Shown here one piece after another: positions 1-10,722 of a stretch of DNA of 64,000 nucleotides. The translations under genes were made by a program, and so were the position numbers. Every line of letters starts with the position of its first letter. Position 1 is the first letter of the stretch. Source of the stretch: Lentisalinibacter orientalis (GTDB taxonomy: Bacteria > Pseudomonadota > Gammaproteobacteria > Steroidobacterales > Woeseiaceae); NCBI RefSeq assembly GCF_040706535.1, contig NZ_JAPDRJ010000001.1:620001-684000 (forward strand). Direction: 5' to 3'. Under the pieces are notes generated by a model. That model was not told the DNA's origin. It saw nothing but the letters and a program-made list of their open reading frames with translations, and ran no database searches.

Positions 1-512
1 GCCTCCCAGCGTCCCATCGCCGTCAGCACCTGCTGCGCCGCGGCGCCATAGGGCGCGGTACGAGGGTTGGCGATGGCGAGATGGTGGAACTCGCCGTCCA
101 GGGCCTCGGGGCCGACGGGACGGTTCGGGTCGGCCGACCAGAGGATGAGGGTGCCGACGGCGTAGACGAAACCGCTGCCGGGCACCGCGTGGCCTTCCTC
201 CAGCGCGCGCGCGGGCCGGGCCTCGTCGGCGGCCAGGAATACGTCGTACGGGGCGCCGTTCGCGATCTGCGCGTACAGGCTGCCGGTGGAGCCGGCGGCG
301 AGTCGCAGTTCGTGGCCGCTCCGCTGTTCGAATTCGGGTTCCAGCTGCTGCAGCGTGGCGAGGAAGTTGGCGGCGACGGCCACGGTCACCTCCGCGGCCC
401 GCGCGCCCGGGCCGGCGGGCAGGACGGCGCCCGCGACGACGAGGATCGTCAATACGGTATTCAGTGCCGTCGCCCGCAGCACGGCCGGTCGTTCTGTCGC
501 GATGTGCTGCAT
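1..512 (-). CDS. modA: Molybdate ABC transporter substrate-binding protein ModA (partial, C-terminus outside window)
   Basis: The minus strand is open from an ATG at 512 to the window edge, giving the first 170 residues. A hydrophobic stretch near residues 17-40 ending in ARA looks like a Sec signal peptide. It is followed by VAVAANF, a GSTGSL oxyanion-binding motif, and YDVFLAADEARP, the usual ModA N-lobe motifs, and later by AIANPRTAPYG, which lines the binding cleft. The family binds molybdate or tungstate in the periplasm and delivers it to ModBC. A GGAGG lies about 10 bases before the ATG. It follows atpC on the same strand after 64 bp. modB and modC would be expected beyond the edge but cannot be seen. 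Confidence 0.85.
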   Translation of the reverse strand, partial: MQHIATERPAVLRATALNTVLTILVVAGAVLPAGPGARAAEVTVAVAANFLATLQQLEPEFEQRSGHELRLAAGSTGSLYAQIANGAPYDVFLAADEARPARALEEGHAVPGSGFVYAVGTLILWSADPNRPVGPEALDGEFHHLAIANPRTAPYGAAAQQVLTAMGRWE

Positions 513-543
513 GCGGGGGAGCCTCCGTGCAGAGGCATCCAAT

Positions 544-559
544 CTGCGCGGGCGCGCAG
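544..559 (-). terminator. Weak hairpin between atpC and modA
   Basis: Six-base arms (CTGCGC and GCGCAG) separated by four bases lie just downstream of the atpC stop codon. There is no proper T-tract, so this may only be an attenuating or RNA-stabilising hairpin at the end of the ATP synthase operon. Confidence 0.3.
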
Positions 560-576
560 GCGGGGTCAAGCGGGGC

Positions 577-996
577 TCAGCCGGACTTGCCCTTGAGCTT
601 CTGGGCCGCACGGTAACGGGCCTCGGCCTCGGCCAGCTCCTGCTGCGCCTTGGCCAGATCGGTCTCCTCGGCGGCGCCTTCCAGCGCCTTCTCGGCGGCT
701 TCCTTGGCCTGCAGGGCGGCGGCCTCGTCGAGCTGCTCGCCGCGCAGGGCCGTATCGGCCAGGATGGTGACCATGTGCGGCTGAATCTCGAGCACGCCGC
801 CGGTGAGGTAGAAGTTGTGCTCGGCGCCTTCCTCGTCCTCCACCCGGCACATGCCCGGCTTCAGCGTCGTCAGCAGCGGCGCGTGGCGGGGGGCGATGCC
901 CACCTCGCCCTCGGACGCCGGCGCGAAGACCATCGCGGCGGTGCCGGAATAGATCTCGCCTTCCGCGCTGACGATGTCGACTTTGATGCTTGGCAT
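577..996 (-). CDS. atpC: F1F0 ATP synthase subunit epsilon
   Basis: A 139-residue protein beginning MPSIKVDIVSAEGEIYSG, typical of the N-terminal beta-sandwich of the epsilon subunit, with a helical C-terminus rich in E, A and K. Epsilon is part of the F1 central stalk, couples rotation to catalysis and inhibits ATP hydrolysis. The length matches the bacterial family. It is the last gene of the atp operon, 42 bp after atpD. Confidence 0.97.
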   Translation of the reverse strand: MPSIKVDIVSAEGEIYSGTAAMVFAPASEGEVGIAPRHAPLLTTLKPGMCRVEDEEGAEHNFYLTGGVLEIQPHMVTILADTALRGEQLDEAAALQAKEAAEKALEGAAEETDLAKAQQELAEAEARYRAAQKLKGKSG

Positions 997-1038
997 TGCT
1001 TGTTAGCCTCGTGTGCCAGTACAGCGATGCAGCGGCCG

Positions 1039-2418
<1,380 letters not shown>

Positions 2419-2440
2419 GCGTATTTCCTCATCATTCGAA

Positions 2441-2493
2441 TCGGGCCTGAAGGCCCTCCCACATTCTTTTGTCGGGCCTGAAGGCCCTCCTAC
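2441..2493 (-). repeat. Two REP-like elements inside the atp operon (atpG-atpD gap)
   Basis: Two copies of a 22-bp element occupy 2441-2462 and 2472-2493, with a 9-bp spacer. The core is the palindrome GGGCCTGAAGGCCC followed by TCCTAC (the first copy reads TCCCAC). The same sequence recurs at 15776, 17199, 17236 and 17270. This resembles the REP elements of pseudomonads and relatives: a GTAGGAG head and a small hairpin. In the transcript the two copies would fold into hairpins between atpG and atpD. Confidence 0.8.
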
Positions 2494-2505
2494 ATAAAAA
2501 AATTG

Positions 2506-3378
2506 TCAGCCGCTCACGGCTGCCGCGCCGCCCACGATCTCCGAGATCTCCTGGGTGATGGCGGCCTGGCGGGCCTTGTTGTACTGCAGCTGCAGGCTCT
2601 CGATGATGTCGCCGGCGTTGTCCGTGGCGGACTTCATGGCGATCATCTTCGCGGCCATCTCGCAGGCGAAGTTCTCCACCGCGCCGCGGTAGACCTGGGA
2701 TTCGATGTAGCGCTGCAGCACGTCGTCCAGCAGTTCCGCCGGATCGGGCTCGTAGATGTAGTCCCAGTGCTGCTGCAGCTCTTCGTTGTCGCCCTCGATC
2801 TCGCTGACGGGCAGGATGGTCTTCACCTCCGGCTTCTGGCTCATCGTGCTGACGAACTCGTTGTGCACCAGGAACAGCCGGTCGATGCGGCCCTCGCTGT
2901 AGGCGTCCAGCATCACCTTGATGGAGCCGAGCAGGTCGTTGATCTGCGGCGAGTCGCCGAGGTGGCTGGCCGTGGCGACGACATTGCCGCCGACCCGGCG
3001 GAAGAACTGCACCGCCTTCGCGCCGATCAGGGCCAGGTCGAACTCGACCTCCTGCTCCTGCCACTGGCGCAGCTCCTGGATGACGCGCTTGAACATGTTC
3101 ACGTTCAGGCCGCCGCAGAGGCCGCGGTCGGTGGAGATGACGATGAAGCCGACGCGGCGCGCCTCGCGCTGCTCGAGCCACGGGTGGCGGTAGTCCGGAT
3201 TGGCCTGGGAGAGGTGGCCGACCACCCGGCGGATACGCTCGGCATACGGACGGGAGGCCTCCATCTGGGCCTGCGCCTTGCGGATCTTGCTCGCCGCGAC
3301 CATTTCCATGGCGCTGGTGATCTTCTGCATGTTCTTTACGCTCTTGATCTTGGAGCGTATTTCCTTCTCGCCAGCCAT
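2506..3378 (-). CDS. atpG: F1F0 ATP synthase subunit gamma
   Basis: A 290-residue gamma subunit. The N-terminus GEKEIRSKIKSVKNMQKITSAMEMVAASK is diagnostic for the coiled-coil shaft, and the C-terminal helix contains the conserved run SLQLQYNKARQAAITQEISE. Gamma is the rotating axle inside the alpha3beta3 hexamer. It lies 53 bp downstream of atpA in the operon. Confidence 0.98.
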   Translation of the reverse strand: MAGEKEIRSKIKSVKNMQKITSAMEMVAASKIRKAQAQMEASRPYAERIRRVVGHLSQANPDYRHPWLEQREARRVGFIVISTDRGLCGGLNVNMFKRVIQELRQWQEQEVEFDLALIGAKAVQFFRRVGGNVVATASHLGDSPQINDLLGSIKVMLDAYSEGRIDRLFLVHNEFVSTMSQKPEVKTILPVSEIEGDNEELQQHWDYIYEPDPAELLDDVLQRYIESQVYRGAVENFACEMAAKMIAMKSATDNAGDIIESLQLQYNKARQAAITQEISEIVGGAAAVSG

Positions 3379-3431
3379 ATTGCTCTCTCGGGCTCTCTCT
3401 CGGGTTTCTCGGGGACGCTGTTACCCGGCGC

Positions 3432-4973
<1,542 letters not shown>

Positions 4974-4985
4974 GTCTCGTTCCTC

Positions 4986-5546
4986 TTAGCTGCCCAGTAC
5001 GTTGGCGAGCTTCGTAAGCCGCGAACGTATCGAGCCATCAATGACAAAGTCGCCGGCGCGTATCACGGCACCGCCGATGAGTTCTTCGTCCACCGCCGTG
5101 GAGAGTGTCACCTCCCGGCCCAGTTTCTCCTCGAGCGCCTTGCGGATGCGCGCCGACAGCTCGTCGGTGAGCGGCGAGGCGGCGGTCACGGTCACCTCGA
5201 TGGTGTTCTCCAGTTCCGCCTTCAGCTCGTCGAAGTGGCCGGCGATCTCCGGCAGCACCTCGATGCGGTCGTAATCCACCAGCAGCCGGAGCAGGTTCGT
5301 GCCCTTCGTCTCGCCGCCCGCGAGCATCTTCGCCCCGGGCACCTCGGCGAACAGGCCGGTCAGGAACTCGATCCGCTGCGTATCGGAATAGCGCGGGTCG
5401 TGCATCACCCCGGCCACGCGATCGTCGGCGGCGACGGTCGCCGCCACGCCGAGCGCGGAGGACCACTCGTCCAGCGTTCCGTCCTGTCGCGCCAGGTCGA
5501 ACAGCGCGTCGGCGTAGGGTCTTGCCAGGGTGTGCTTGTCCGCCAT
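4986..5546 (-). CDS. atpH: F1F0 ATP synthase subunit delta
   Basis: A 186-residue delta subunit, slightly longer than the usual 177. It begins with the conserved LARPYADALFDLA and ends with the family pattern VIRAGDFVIDGSIRSRLTKLANVL. Delta sits on top of F1 and connects it to the b-subunit stator. It is separated from atpF by 9 bp. Confidence 0.96.
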   Translation of the reverse strand: MADKHTLARPYADALFDLARQDGTLDEWSSALGVAATVAADDRVAGVMHDPRYSDTQRIEFLTGLFAEVPGAKMLAGGETKGTNLLRLLVDYDRIEVLPEIAGHFDELKAELENTIEVTVTAASPLTDELSARIRKALEEKLGREVTLSTAVDEELIGGAVIRAGDFVIDGSIRSRLTKLANVLGS

Positions 5547-5555
5547 CGTCTGCCC

Positions 5556-6026
5556 CTACAGCTGGGAGGCCAGCTTGTTCAGGATGTCTTCGTGGCTGGC
5601 GCTGTCGATCTCGCGCTGCAGGATCTTCTCGGCGCTGGCCACGGCAATGGCCGAGACCTGGCCGCGGAGTTCCTCCCGCGCCTTGTGGGTCTCCTGCTGG
5701 ATCTCCGCGCGCGCGGCCGCCAGCTGACGCTCGCGCTCGCGCTCGCCCTCTGCCTTGCCTTCGGCGACGATCTGGTTGGCCCGCGCGTTCGCCTGATCCA
5801 CGATCTCCTGGGCCCGTTCCCGAGCCTCACGCACGAGCTCGTCGACCTTCGCCTGGGCCGTCTCGAGACTCTGCTGACCGCGCTCGGCCGCCGCGAGGCC
5901 GTCGGCGATGGTCTTCTGCCGTTCCTCGATGGCGTTCATGAGGTGCGGCCAGATGAACTTCATGCAGAACCACACGAAGAACAGGAACGCGATGGACTGG
6001 CCGATCAGTGTCAGGTTGATATTCAC
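5556..6026 (-). CDS. atpF: F1F0 ATP synthase subunit b
   Basis: A 156-residue protein with one N-terminal membrane helix (about residues 5-25, IGQSIAFLFFVWFCMKFIWP) and a long charged coiled coil rich in E, A, R and Q. This is the peripheral stator stalk that joins F0 to delta. The length matches the family (156 in E. coli). The ribosome binding site is GAGGAGAT before the ATG. Confidence 0.97.
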   Translation of the reverse strand: MNINLTLIGQSIAFLFFVWFCMKFIWPHLMNAIEERQKTIADGLAAAERGQQSLETAQAKVDELVREARERAQEIVDQANARANQIVAEGKAEGERERERQLAAARAEIQQETHKAREELRGQVSAIAVASAEKILQREIDSASHEDILNKLASQL

Positions 6027-6079
6027 CTGCGTATCTCCTCAATCTTTCCTGGGCATGCCGGCTGTGGGCCGCTGGTCAT

Positions 6080-6116
6080 GCAGGCACTCGCCTGCACACG
6101 GCCCGGCAAAGGCCGG
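6080..6116 (-). other. Tandem hairpins between atpE and atpF
   Basis: Two short perfect inverted repeats lie in the 94-bp atpE-atpF gap: GCAGGC/GCCTGC at 6080-6095 and CCGGC/GCCGG at 6103-6116, each with a 4-base loop. In the mRNA they sit just after the atpE stop. The c-subunit must be made in large excess over b, so a 3' stabilising structure here is plausible. That role is inferred, not shown. Confidence 0.45.
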
Positions 6117-6120
6117 ATGC

Positions 6121-6387
6121 TCAGCCGAGGGTCGCCTGCAGCTGACCGACGAAGGGATTCGCGAAGGCGAACAGGAGCGCGACGCCCACGCCGATCATCG
6201 CGACGGCGTCGAGCAGGGCGACCACCAGGAACATCTTCGTCTGCAGCATCGGTGCCAGTTCCGGCTGGCGGGCAGAGCTCTCGAGGAAGCGGCCGCCGAG
6301 CAGGCCCATGCCGATGGCGACGCCGATGGCGCCGAAGCCGATCATGATTGCCACCGCAATCGCCGTCATGCCAATTACAAAGTCCAT
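6121..6387 (-). CDS. atpE: F1F0 ATP synthase subunit c
   Basis: An 88-residue hairpin of two membrane helices joined by the polar loop ARQPEL. The ion-binding carboxylate is Asp60 in ALLDAVAMIGVG. The Gln and Ser/Thr partners of sodium-type rings are not evident, so a proton-translocating ring is expected. It forms the rotating c-ring of F0. Confidence 0.97.
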   Translation of the reverse strand: MDFVIGMTAIAVAIMIGFGAIGVAIGMGLLGGRFLESSARQPELAPMLQTKMFLVVALLDAVAMIGVGVALLFAFANPFVGQLQATLG

Positions 6388-6447
6388 CAGTTTCTCCGTC
6401 TCAGGATCAGGTCAGTTGAAAGGAACAGTTAAATCGTCAATACAGAA

Positions 6448-7296
6448 TCAGTGGTGCTCGTGAGCAAGGCTCAGGTAAACGATCGTGAGCATCATGAAGA
6501 TGAAGGCCTGCAGGATGATCACGAGGATATGGAACACCGCCCAGGCGAAGTGCAGCGGCAGCTGCCACAGCCCGACCAGCGCGATGAGGATGAATATCAG
6601 CTCGCCGGCGTAGAGGTTGCCGAAGAGTCGCAGCGAGAGCGAGAGCGGCTTGGCCAGCAGCGACACGCCCTCCAGAATGAAGTTGAACGCGATGATGAAC
6701 GGCGCGGCGATGAGGCCCAGGCCCTTCGACGGCGGCTTGATCGGATGCAGCGTCAGCTCGCCGATGAACCCGCCGATGCCCTTGACCTTGATGCTGTAGA
6801 ACACGATCAGGGCGAACACCGACAGCGACAGGCCGAAGGTCACGTTCACGTCGGTGGTGGGCACCACCTTCAGATACGGGATGCCGATCAGCTCGGCCGA
6901 GTACGGCAGCCAGTCCACCGGCACCAGGTCCATGAGGTTCATCAGGAAGACCCAGATGAATACGGTCAGGGCCAGTGGCGCGATCAGGTTGCTCTTGCCA
7001 TGGAAGGCGTCCTTCACGGAGCCGTCCACGAAGTCGACGATGAGCTCGATGAAAGCCTGCAGCTTTCCGGGCACGCCGCTGGTGGCGGCGCTGGCCACCT
7101 TGCGGAACAGCCAGATGAAGGCGAGGCCGAGGATCACGGCGACCACGATGGAGTCGACGTTGATGGCCATGAAAGTGCCACCGCACTTGTTCCAGACCCA
7201 CTCGTCGTCCACCCGGCACACCTGCAGGTTCTGCAGATGATGCGAGATGTATTCACTCGCGGTTCTGTCCGCCGGGGAGGTGCCTTCGCCTGCCAT
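6448..7296 (-). CDS. atpB: F1F0 ATP synthase subunit a
   Basis: A 282-residue integral membrane protein with five or six helices. The essential arginine lies in SLSLRLFGNLYAGELI, the signature of subunit a, which forms the two proton half-channels against the c-ring. The N-terminal hydrophilic stretch HHLQNLQ is typical of gammaproteobacterial AtpB. It starts 8 bp after atpI. Confidence 0.97.
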   Translation of the reverse strand: MAGEGTSPADRTASEYISHHLQNLQVCRVDDEWVWNKCGGTFMAINVDSIVVAVILGLAFIWLFRKVASAATSGVPGKLQAFIELIVDFVDGSVKDAFHGKSNLIAPLALTVFIWVFLMNLMDLVPVDWLPYSAELIGIPYLKVVPTTDVNVTFGLSLSVFALIVFYSIKVKGIGGFIGELTLHPIKPPSKGLGLIAAPFIIAFNFILEGVSLLAKPLSLSLRLFGNLYAGELIFILIALVGLWQLPLHFAWAVFHILVIILQAFIFMMLTIVYLSLAHEHH

Positions 7297-7304
7297 ACCG
7301 CTCT

Positions 7305-7703
7305 CTATCCGTCAGAATGTGTCTTGCTCGCGCCGCCCTCGAGCACGGGCGCAATCAGAATCACCAGTTGTGCCAGTATGAATCCGGCGAGTACCGCGAC
7401 ATAGGAGAGCGGCCTCACCAGCGCAAAGACCACGCCGAACAGGAGCACGGTCAGTGCGAACTTGCCGATCTCGCCGAGCCACGCGCCGCGCATGAGCCCT
7501 TCGAGATCCGCTTTCAGAATCCGAGCGGCCAGGAACGCATTCGGCAGAATGCAGATCAGGCCGCCGATCAGCAGCGAATAGCCCGGGACCGTCCCGTAAC
7601 CGATCCAGACCGCCGCGGTCAGGAACAGCGTCAGCCCTGTCTGTGCCAGCAGGATCTTCAGCACGAGGTGCCGAGGATCGCGACCACCGCCGGGGGCGCT
7701 CAC
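7305..7703 (-). CDS. atpI: ATP synthase subunit I
   Basis: A hydrophobic 132-residue protein with four predicted membrane helices (LVLKILLAQTGLTLFLTA, SLLIGGLICILPNAFLAA, FALTVLLFGVVFALV, VAVLAGFILAQLVILIA). It resembles AtpI, which assists c-ring assembly or Mg2+ supply and heads atp operons. The frame stays open to 7991, but a good promoter lies at 7810-7838, so upstream ATGs would not be transcribed. I therefore place the start at the GTG at 7703, which gives the usual AtpI length. Confidence 0.8.
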   Translation of the reverse strand: MSAPGGGRDPRHLVLKILLAQTGLTLFLTAAVWIGYGTVPGYSLLIGGLICILPNAFLAARILKADLEGLMRGAWLGEIGKFALTVLLFGVVFALVRPLSYVAVLAGFILAQLVILIAPVLEGGASKTHSDG

Positions 7704-7809
7704 GCGGAGCGGCCCTCGTTTCTGGATGACGCCGACAATAAAAACGCCACTAACCCCTGGGTATGTGGCGTGGACAGGTCTTTGGAAACGATCCTGTGCA
7801 AACCTGAGC

Positions 7810-7838
7810 ATTATAGATAGCGTCCTGCTGCTGCGCAA
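7810..7838 (-). promoter_or_regulatory. Sigma70-type promoter of the atp operon
   Basis: On the minus strand TTGCGC (7833-7838) and a perfect TATAAT (7810-7815) are separated by 17 bp. This predicts transcription starting near 7802 and a leader of about 100 nt before the atpI GTG. It also rules out the longer upstream reading of atpI. Confidence 0.75.
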
Positions 7839-7990
7839 CATCGCCCGCCGGCCCCTGCCGGGGCGGCCCGGCGCGGCGCGGCGGTCTGCGAACTGGCGCA
7901 CAGAACCCTCGCGCCGCGGCCGTATAGTCGATCCTCGACATTGAGTCTGCGGGGCCGAAGGACGCGCCGCAATGACCCCGGAGGTAATCA

Positions 7991-8806
7991 ATGGCAGACA
8001 CAGGCGGGACGCGAGGGCCCCGGATCACGGCGGAGGCGCTGGAGGCGGCGGTGGTCCGGCGCGAGTTCGTGGTGCAGTTCCAGCCCAAGGTGGAGCGGGT
8101 CGGCGAGACCGGCGAGTGGCGCACGACGGAGGCCGAGGCGCTGATCCGCTGGCGCCACCCGGAGCACGGCCTGCTGGGGCCCGGAGCTTTCCTGCCCGCC
8201 GCCGAACGACTGGGCCGCATCGCCGAGCTGGACGAGCTGGTGCTGAGGCACATGCTGAGGAACCTGCGCAAGTGGCGCGAGCGGGGCCTGGCGCTGAAGG
8301 GCTGCATCAACCTGGCGCCGGTGGCGCTCGCCGACCCGGCGCTGCCCTGGCGTTACGCCCAGATCGTCGAGCAGTACGGGCTCGTCTGCGGCGACGTCAC
8401 GCTGGAGATCGCCGAATCGGCCGTGGTGGACCCGGATTTCGCCGGGCGGCGGGTGGTCTCGGCGCTCCGGCAGCAGGGTTTCCGCATCTCGCTGGACGAC
8501 TTCGGCGCGGCGGCCTCCTCGCTGAAGGCGTTCGGCGCACTGGAGTTCGACGAGATCAAGATCGACGCCAGCATGCTGGCCCACGCCCGGGCCAACGAGA
8601 TGTCCCGCAAAGCCCTGGCGGCCATCACCGGGCTGGCCCACAGCTCCGGCATCACGGTGTGCGCCGAGGGCGTGGAGGACGAGGAGACGCTGGCCTTCCT
8701 GCGCGAGATCCGCTGCGACAAGATGCAGGGCTTCCTGATCTCGGCGGCGGTCATGCCGGAGATCATCCGCAGCTGCTATCCGGCGGTGGCGGCGTCGGCC
8801 GCCTGA
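7991..8806 (+). CDS. EAL-domain protein (putative c-di-GMP phosphodiesterase)
   Basis: A 271-residue single-domain protein without signal peptide or membrane helix. EAL motifs can be followed: E49-A50-L51 in EALIRW, N107 in INLAP, E139 in LEIAES, D169-D170 in SLDDFG, K190 in IKID, E226 in CAEGVE and Q246 in MQGF. The metal and catalytic residues are therefore largely kept. Loop 6, normally DDFGTGYSSL, reads DDFGAAASSL, a change often linked to weak activity or a c-di-GMP receptor role. A strong GGAGGT ribosome binding site precedes the ATG. It is divergent from the atp operon. It could act on the polysaccharide locus at 11.6-15.6 kb, but that link is only inferred from proximity. Confidence 0.9.
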   Translation: MADTGGTRGPRITAEALEAAVVRREFVVQFQPKVERVGETGEWRTTEAEALIRWRHPEHGLLGPGAFLPAAERLGRIAELDELVLRHMLRNLRKWRERGLALKGCINLAPVALADPALPWRYAQIVEQYGLVCGDVTLEIAESAVVDPDFAGRRVVSALRQQGFRISLDDFGAAASSLKAFGALEFDEIKIDASMLAHARANEMSRKALAAITGLAHSSGITVCAEGVEDEETLAFLREIRCDKMQGFLISAAVMPEIIRSCYPAVAASAA

Positions 8807-8807
8807 G

Positions 8808-8853
8808 AGTCAGCCCGGAGTCAGGCCCGGAGTCAGGCCCGGAGTCAGGCCCG
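8808..8853. repeat. 12-bp tandem repeat between convergent genes
   Basis: Nearly four head-to-tail copies of AGTCAGGCCCGG (the first lacks one G, the last ends GA) start two bases after the EAL-protein stop and end 19 bp before the parB stop. No terminator-like stem with a T-tract is seen here. Confidence 0.85.
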
Positions 8854-8872
8854 AAAGAAGTCGGCCCCGGAC

Positions 8873-9820
8873 TCAGCGAATGTGCTCGAGGATGCCCTCG
8901 AGCTCGTCGAGACTGTTGTAGCGGATCACCAGCCGGCCCTTGCCGCCGGCGGCGTGCTCGAGTTCCACCCGGGCACCGAGGCGCTCCGCCACTTCGGACT
9001 CCAGCCGGCGGATATCCGGGTCCACCGCCTTCTTCGACTTGCCCGCTGACGGCTTCTTCCCCGGCGCGTTGAGCTTCTGCACCAGCTGTTCCGTGGCCCG
9101 CACCGAGAGCTGGCCCTTCGCCACCCGCCGGGCGGCCTCCAGCTGCGCGGCCGGGTCGGTGAGCGCCAGCAGCGCGCGGGCGTGGCCCATCTCCAGCTGC
9201 CGGGCCTCCACCAGCTTCTTCACTTCCTCGCCGAGCTCCAGCAGCCGCAGCAGGTTGCTCACCGCGGCGCGGGAGCGGCCCACAGCCTCGGCGGCCTGCT
9301 GGTGGGTCATGTCGAATTCGGCGATCAGGCGCGACAGCGCCATGGCCTCTTCCAGCGGATTGAGGTCCTCGCGCTGGATGTTCTCGATGAGGGCCATGGC
9401 CACGGCCGCCTCGTCCGGGATCTGCCGGACCACGGCCGGGATGGTGTCCAGGCCGGCGAGCTGGGCCGCACGCCAGCGCCTTTCGCCGGCCACGATCTCG
9501 TAGCGGGTCTCGCCGCGGCCGCCGCCGGTGGAAGCCCCCGTCGTACCCCCCGTCGTATCCCCCGTCGTATCCAGGGGCCGCACCACGATCGGCTGCACCA
9601 CCCCCTGGGCACGGATGGAATCGGCCAGATCCTCCAGCGACTCCTGGCGCATGTCGGTGCGCGGCTGGTAGCGGCCGCGCTGCAGGAGATCCACCGGCAC
9701 CTCGCGCAGCGTGTCGGATTCGCCGGCGGCCGGCCGCTCGCCGCTCTCGGCGGCACGCGCGGACGACTGGGACAGCAGCGCATCCAGTCCTCGTCCCAGC
9801 CTCTTCTTCTTGGTCACCAT
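8873..9820 (-). CDS. parB: Chromosome-partitioning protein ParB
   Basis: A 315-residue ParB/Spo0J. The N-terminus KKKRLGRGLDALL is the ParA-contacting segment. The CTP-binding motif GERRWRAAQL and the parS-reading helix-turn-helix (MTHQQAAEAVGRSRAAVSNLLRLLEL) are intact, followed by a dimerisation domain. Just before the GERRWR box is a Thr/Gly-rich insert (DTTG-DTTG-GTTG-ASTG), encoded by a 12-bp tandem repeat. ParB loads at parS near the origin, spreads as a CTP clamp and segregates origins with ParA. Two parS-like sites lie within recF at 49.0-49.6 kb. Confidence 0.96.
   Translation of the reverse strand: MVTKKKRLGRGLDALLSQSSARAAESGERPAAGESDTLREVPVDLLQRGRYQPRTDMRQESLEDLADSIRAQGVVQPIVVRPLDTTGDTTGGTTGASTGGGRGETRYEIVAGERRWRAAQLAGLDTIPAVVRQIPDEAAVAMALIENIQREDLNPLEEAMALSRLIAEFDMTHQQAAEAVGRSRAAVSNLLRLLELGEEVKKLVEARQLEMGHARALLALTDPAAQLEAARRVAKGQLSVRATEQLVQKLNAPGKKPSAGKSKKAVDPDIRRLESEVAERLGARVELEHAAGGKGRLVIRYNSLDELEGILEHIR
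9537..9572 (-). repeat. In-frame 12-bp tandem repeat within parB
   Basis: Three copies of the 12-bp unit CCCGTCGTATCC (plus-strand reading; the first has one base change) code for the DTTG/GTTG repeat of ParB, directly before its CTP-binding box. Being in frame and a multiple of three, length changes by slippage would leave the protein readable. Confidence 0.85.
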
Positions 9821-9930
9821 GTGGGGTCTCGCGGATTCTCTCGTCTCGCCTGCCGCGGCCGCGGCGCCGCCCTCGCGCCCGCGGGGCGGGGAGCGGAATT
9901 GTAGCAGGTTCGCCCGCGGCCGCCGTCGCG

Positions 9931-10722
9931 TCAGGCCGTGCGCACCCGCGGTATCGGCTCGCCCTCCCGGCGCAGGATCTCGCCGGCCAGCGCCAGGTAC
10001 GCCAGCGCGCCCCGGGAGTACTTGTCGTGGTAGAGCACGGGCAGTCCGTAGCTCGGCGCCTCGGCCAGGCGCACGTTGCGCGGGATCACGGTGCGGTAGA
10101 CCTTGTCGCCGAAATGCTCGATGAGCTGGGCCGAGACCTCGTTGGCCAGGTTGTTGCGCGGGTCGAACATGGTGCGCAGCAGCCCGTGCATCTCCAGCCG
10201 GGAGTTCACGCTGTCACGGATCTGCTCGACCGTGTTCAGCAGGGCGCTCAGGCCCTCCAGCGCGTAGTACTCGCACTGCATGGGGATCAGCACGCCGTCG
10301 GCGGCGGTCAGCGCGTTGATGGTGAGCATGTTGATCGACGGCGGGCAGTCGATCAGCACGAAGTCGTAGAGCCCGGCCACGGGTTCCAGCGCCTTCGCGA
10401 GCTTCATCTCCCGGCCGATCTCCTGCAGCAGCTGCACCTCGGCCAGGGTGAGGTCCTCGTTGCCGGGCAGCAGCGCGAAGTTGCCGGTGGGGACGGAGAC
10501 GATGGTGTCCGCGGCGCTCGCCTCGCCCAGCAGCACGTCGCAGGTGCTGGCCTCCAGCTCCATCTTGTTGACGCCGCAGCCCATGGTGGCGTTGCCCTGG
10601 GGGTCCATGTCCACCAGCAGCACGCGCCGATGGGTGGCCGCCAGCGAGGCCGCCAGATTCACGGCCGTGGTCGTCTTGCCGACGCCGCCCTTCTGATTCG
10701 CTACCGCGATGATTCTCGTCAT
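9931..10722 (-). CDS. parA: Chromosome-partitioning ATPase ParA
   Basis: A 263-residue ParA/Soj. The deviant Walker A motif KGGVGKTTTAVNLAA lies at residues 11-25, with switch motifs around LLVDMDPQGNAT and VLIDCPPS. ParA forms ATP-dependent, DNA-bound gradients that pull ParB-parS complexes. Its ATG overlaps the rsmG stop as ATGA, so rsmG, parA and parB form one unit. The 110-bp parA-parB gap holds no parS-like sequence. Confidence 0.97.
   Translation of the reverse strand: MTRIIAVANQKGGVGKTTTAVNLAASLAATHRRVLLVDMDPQGNATMGCGVNKMELEASTCDVLLGEASAADTIVSVPTGNFALLPGNEDLTLAEVQLLQEIGREMKLAKALEPVAGLYDFVLIDCPPSINMLTINALTAADGVLIPMQCEYYALEGLSALLNTVEQIRDSVNSRLEMHGLLRTMFDPRNNLANEVSAQLIEHFGDKVYRTVIPRNVRLAEAPSYGLPVLYHDKYSRGALAYLALAGEILRREGEPIPRVRTA

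Noticed and set aside
7704..7991. N-terminal extension of atpI to 7991
   Set aside because: It crosses a TTGCGC-17-TATAAT promoter and is not like AtpI; start placed at the GTG at 7703.
8808..8853. Possible CRISPR-like array
   Set aside because: Units are directly adjacent 12-mers without spacers and no cas genes are present.
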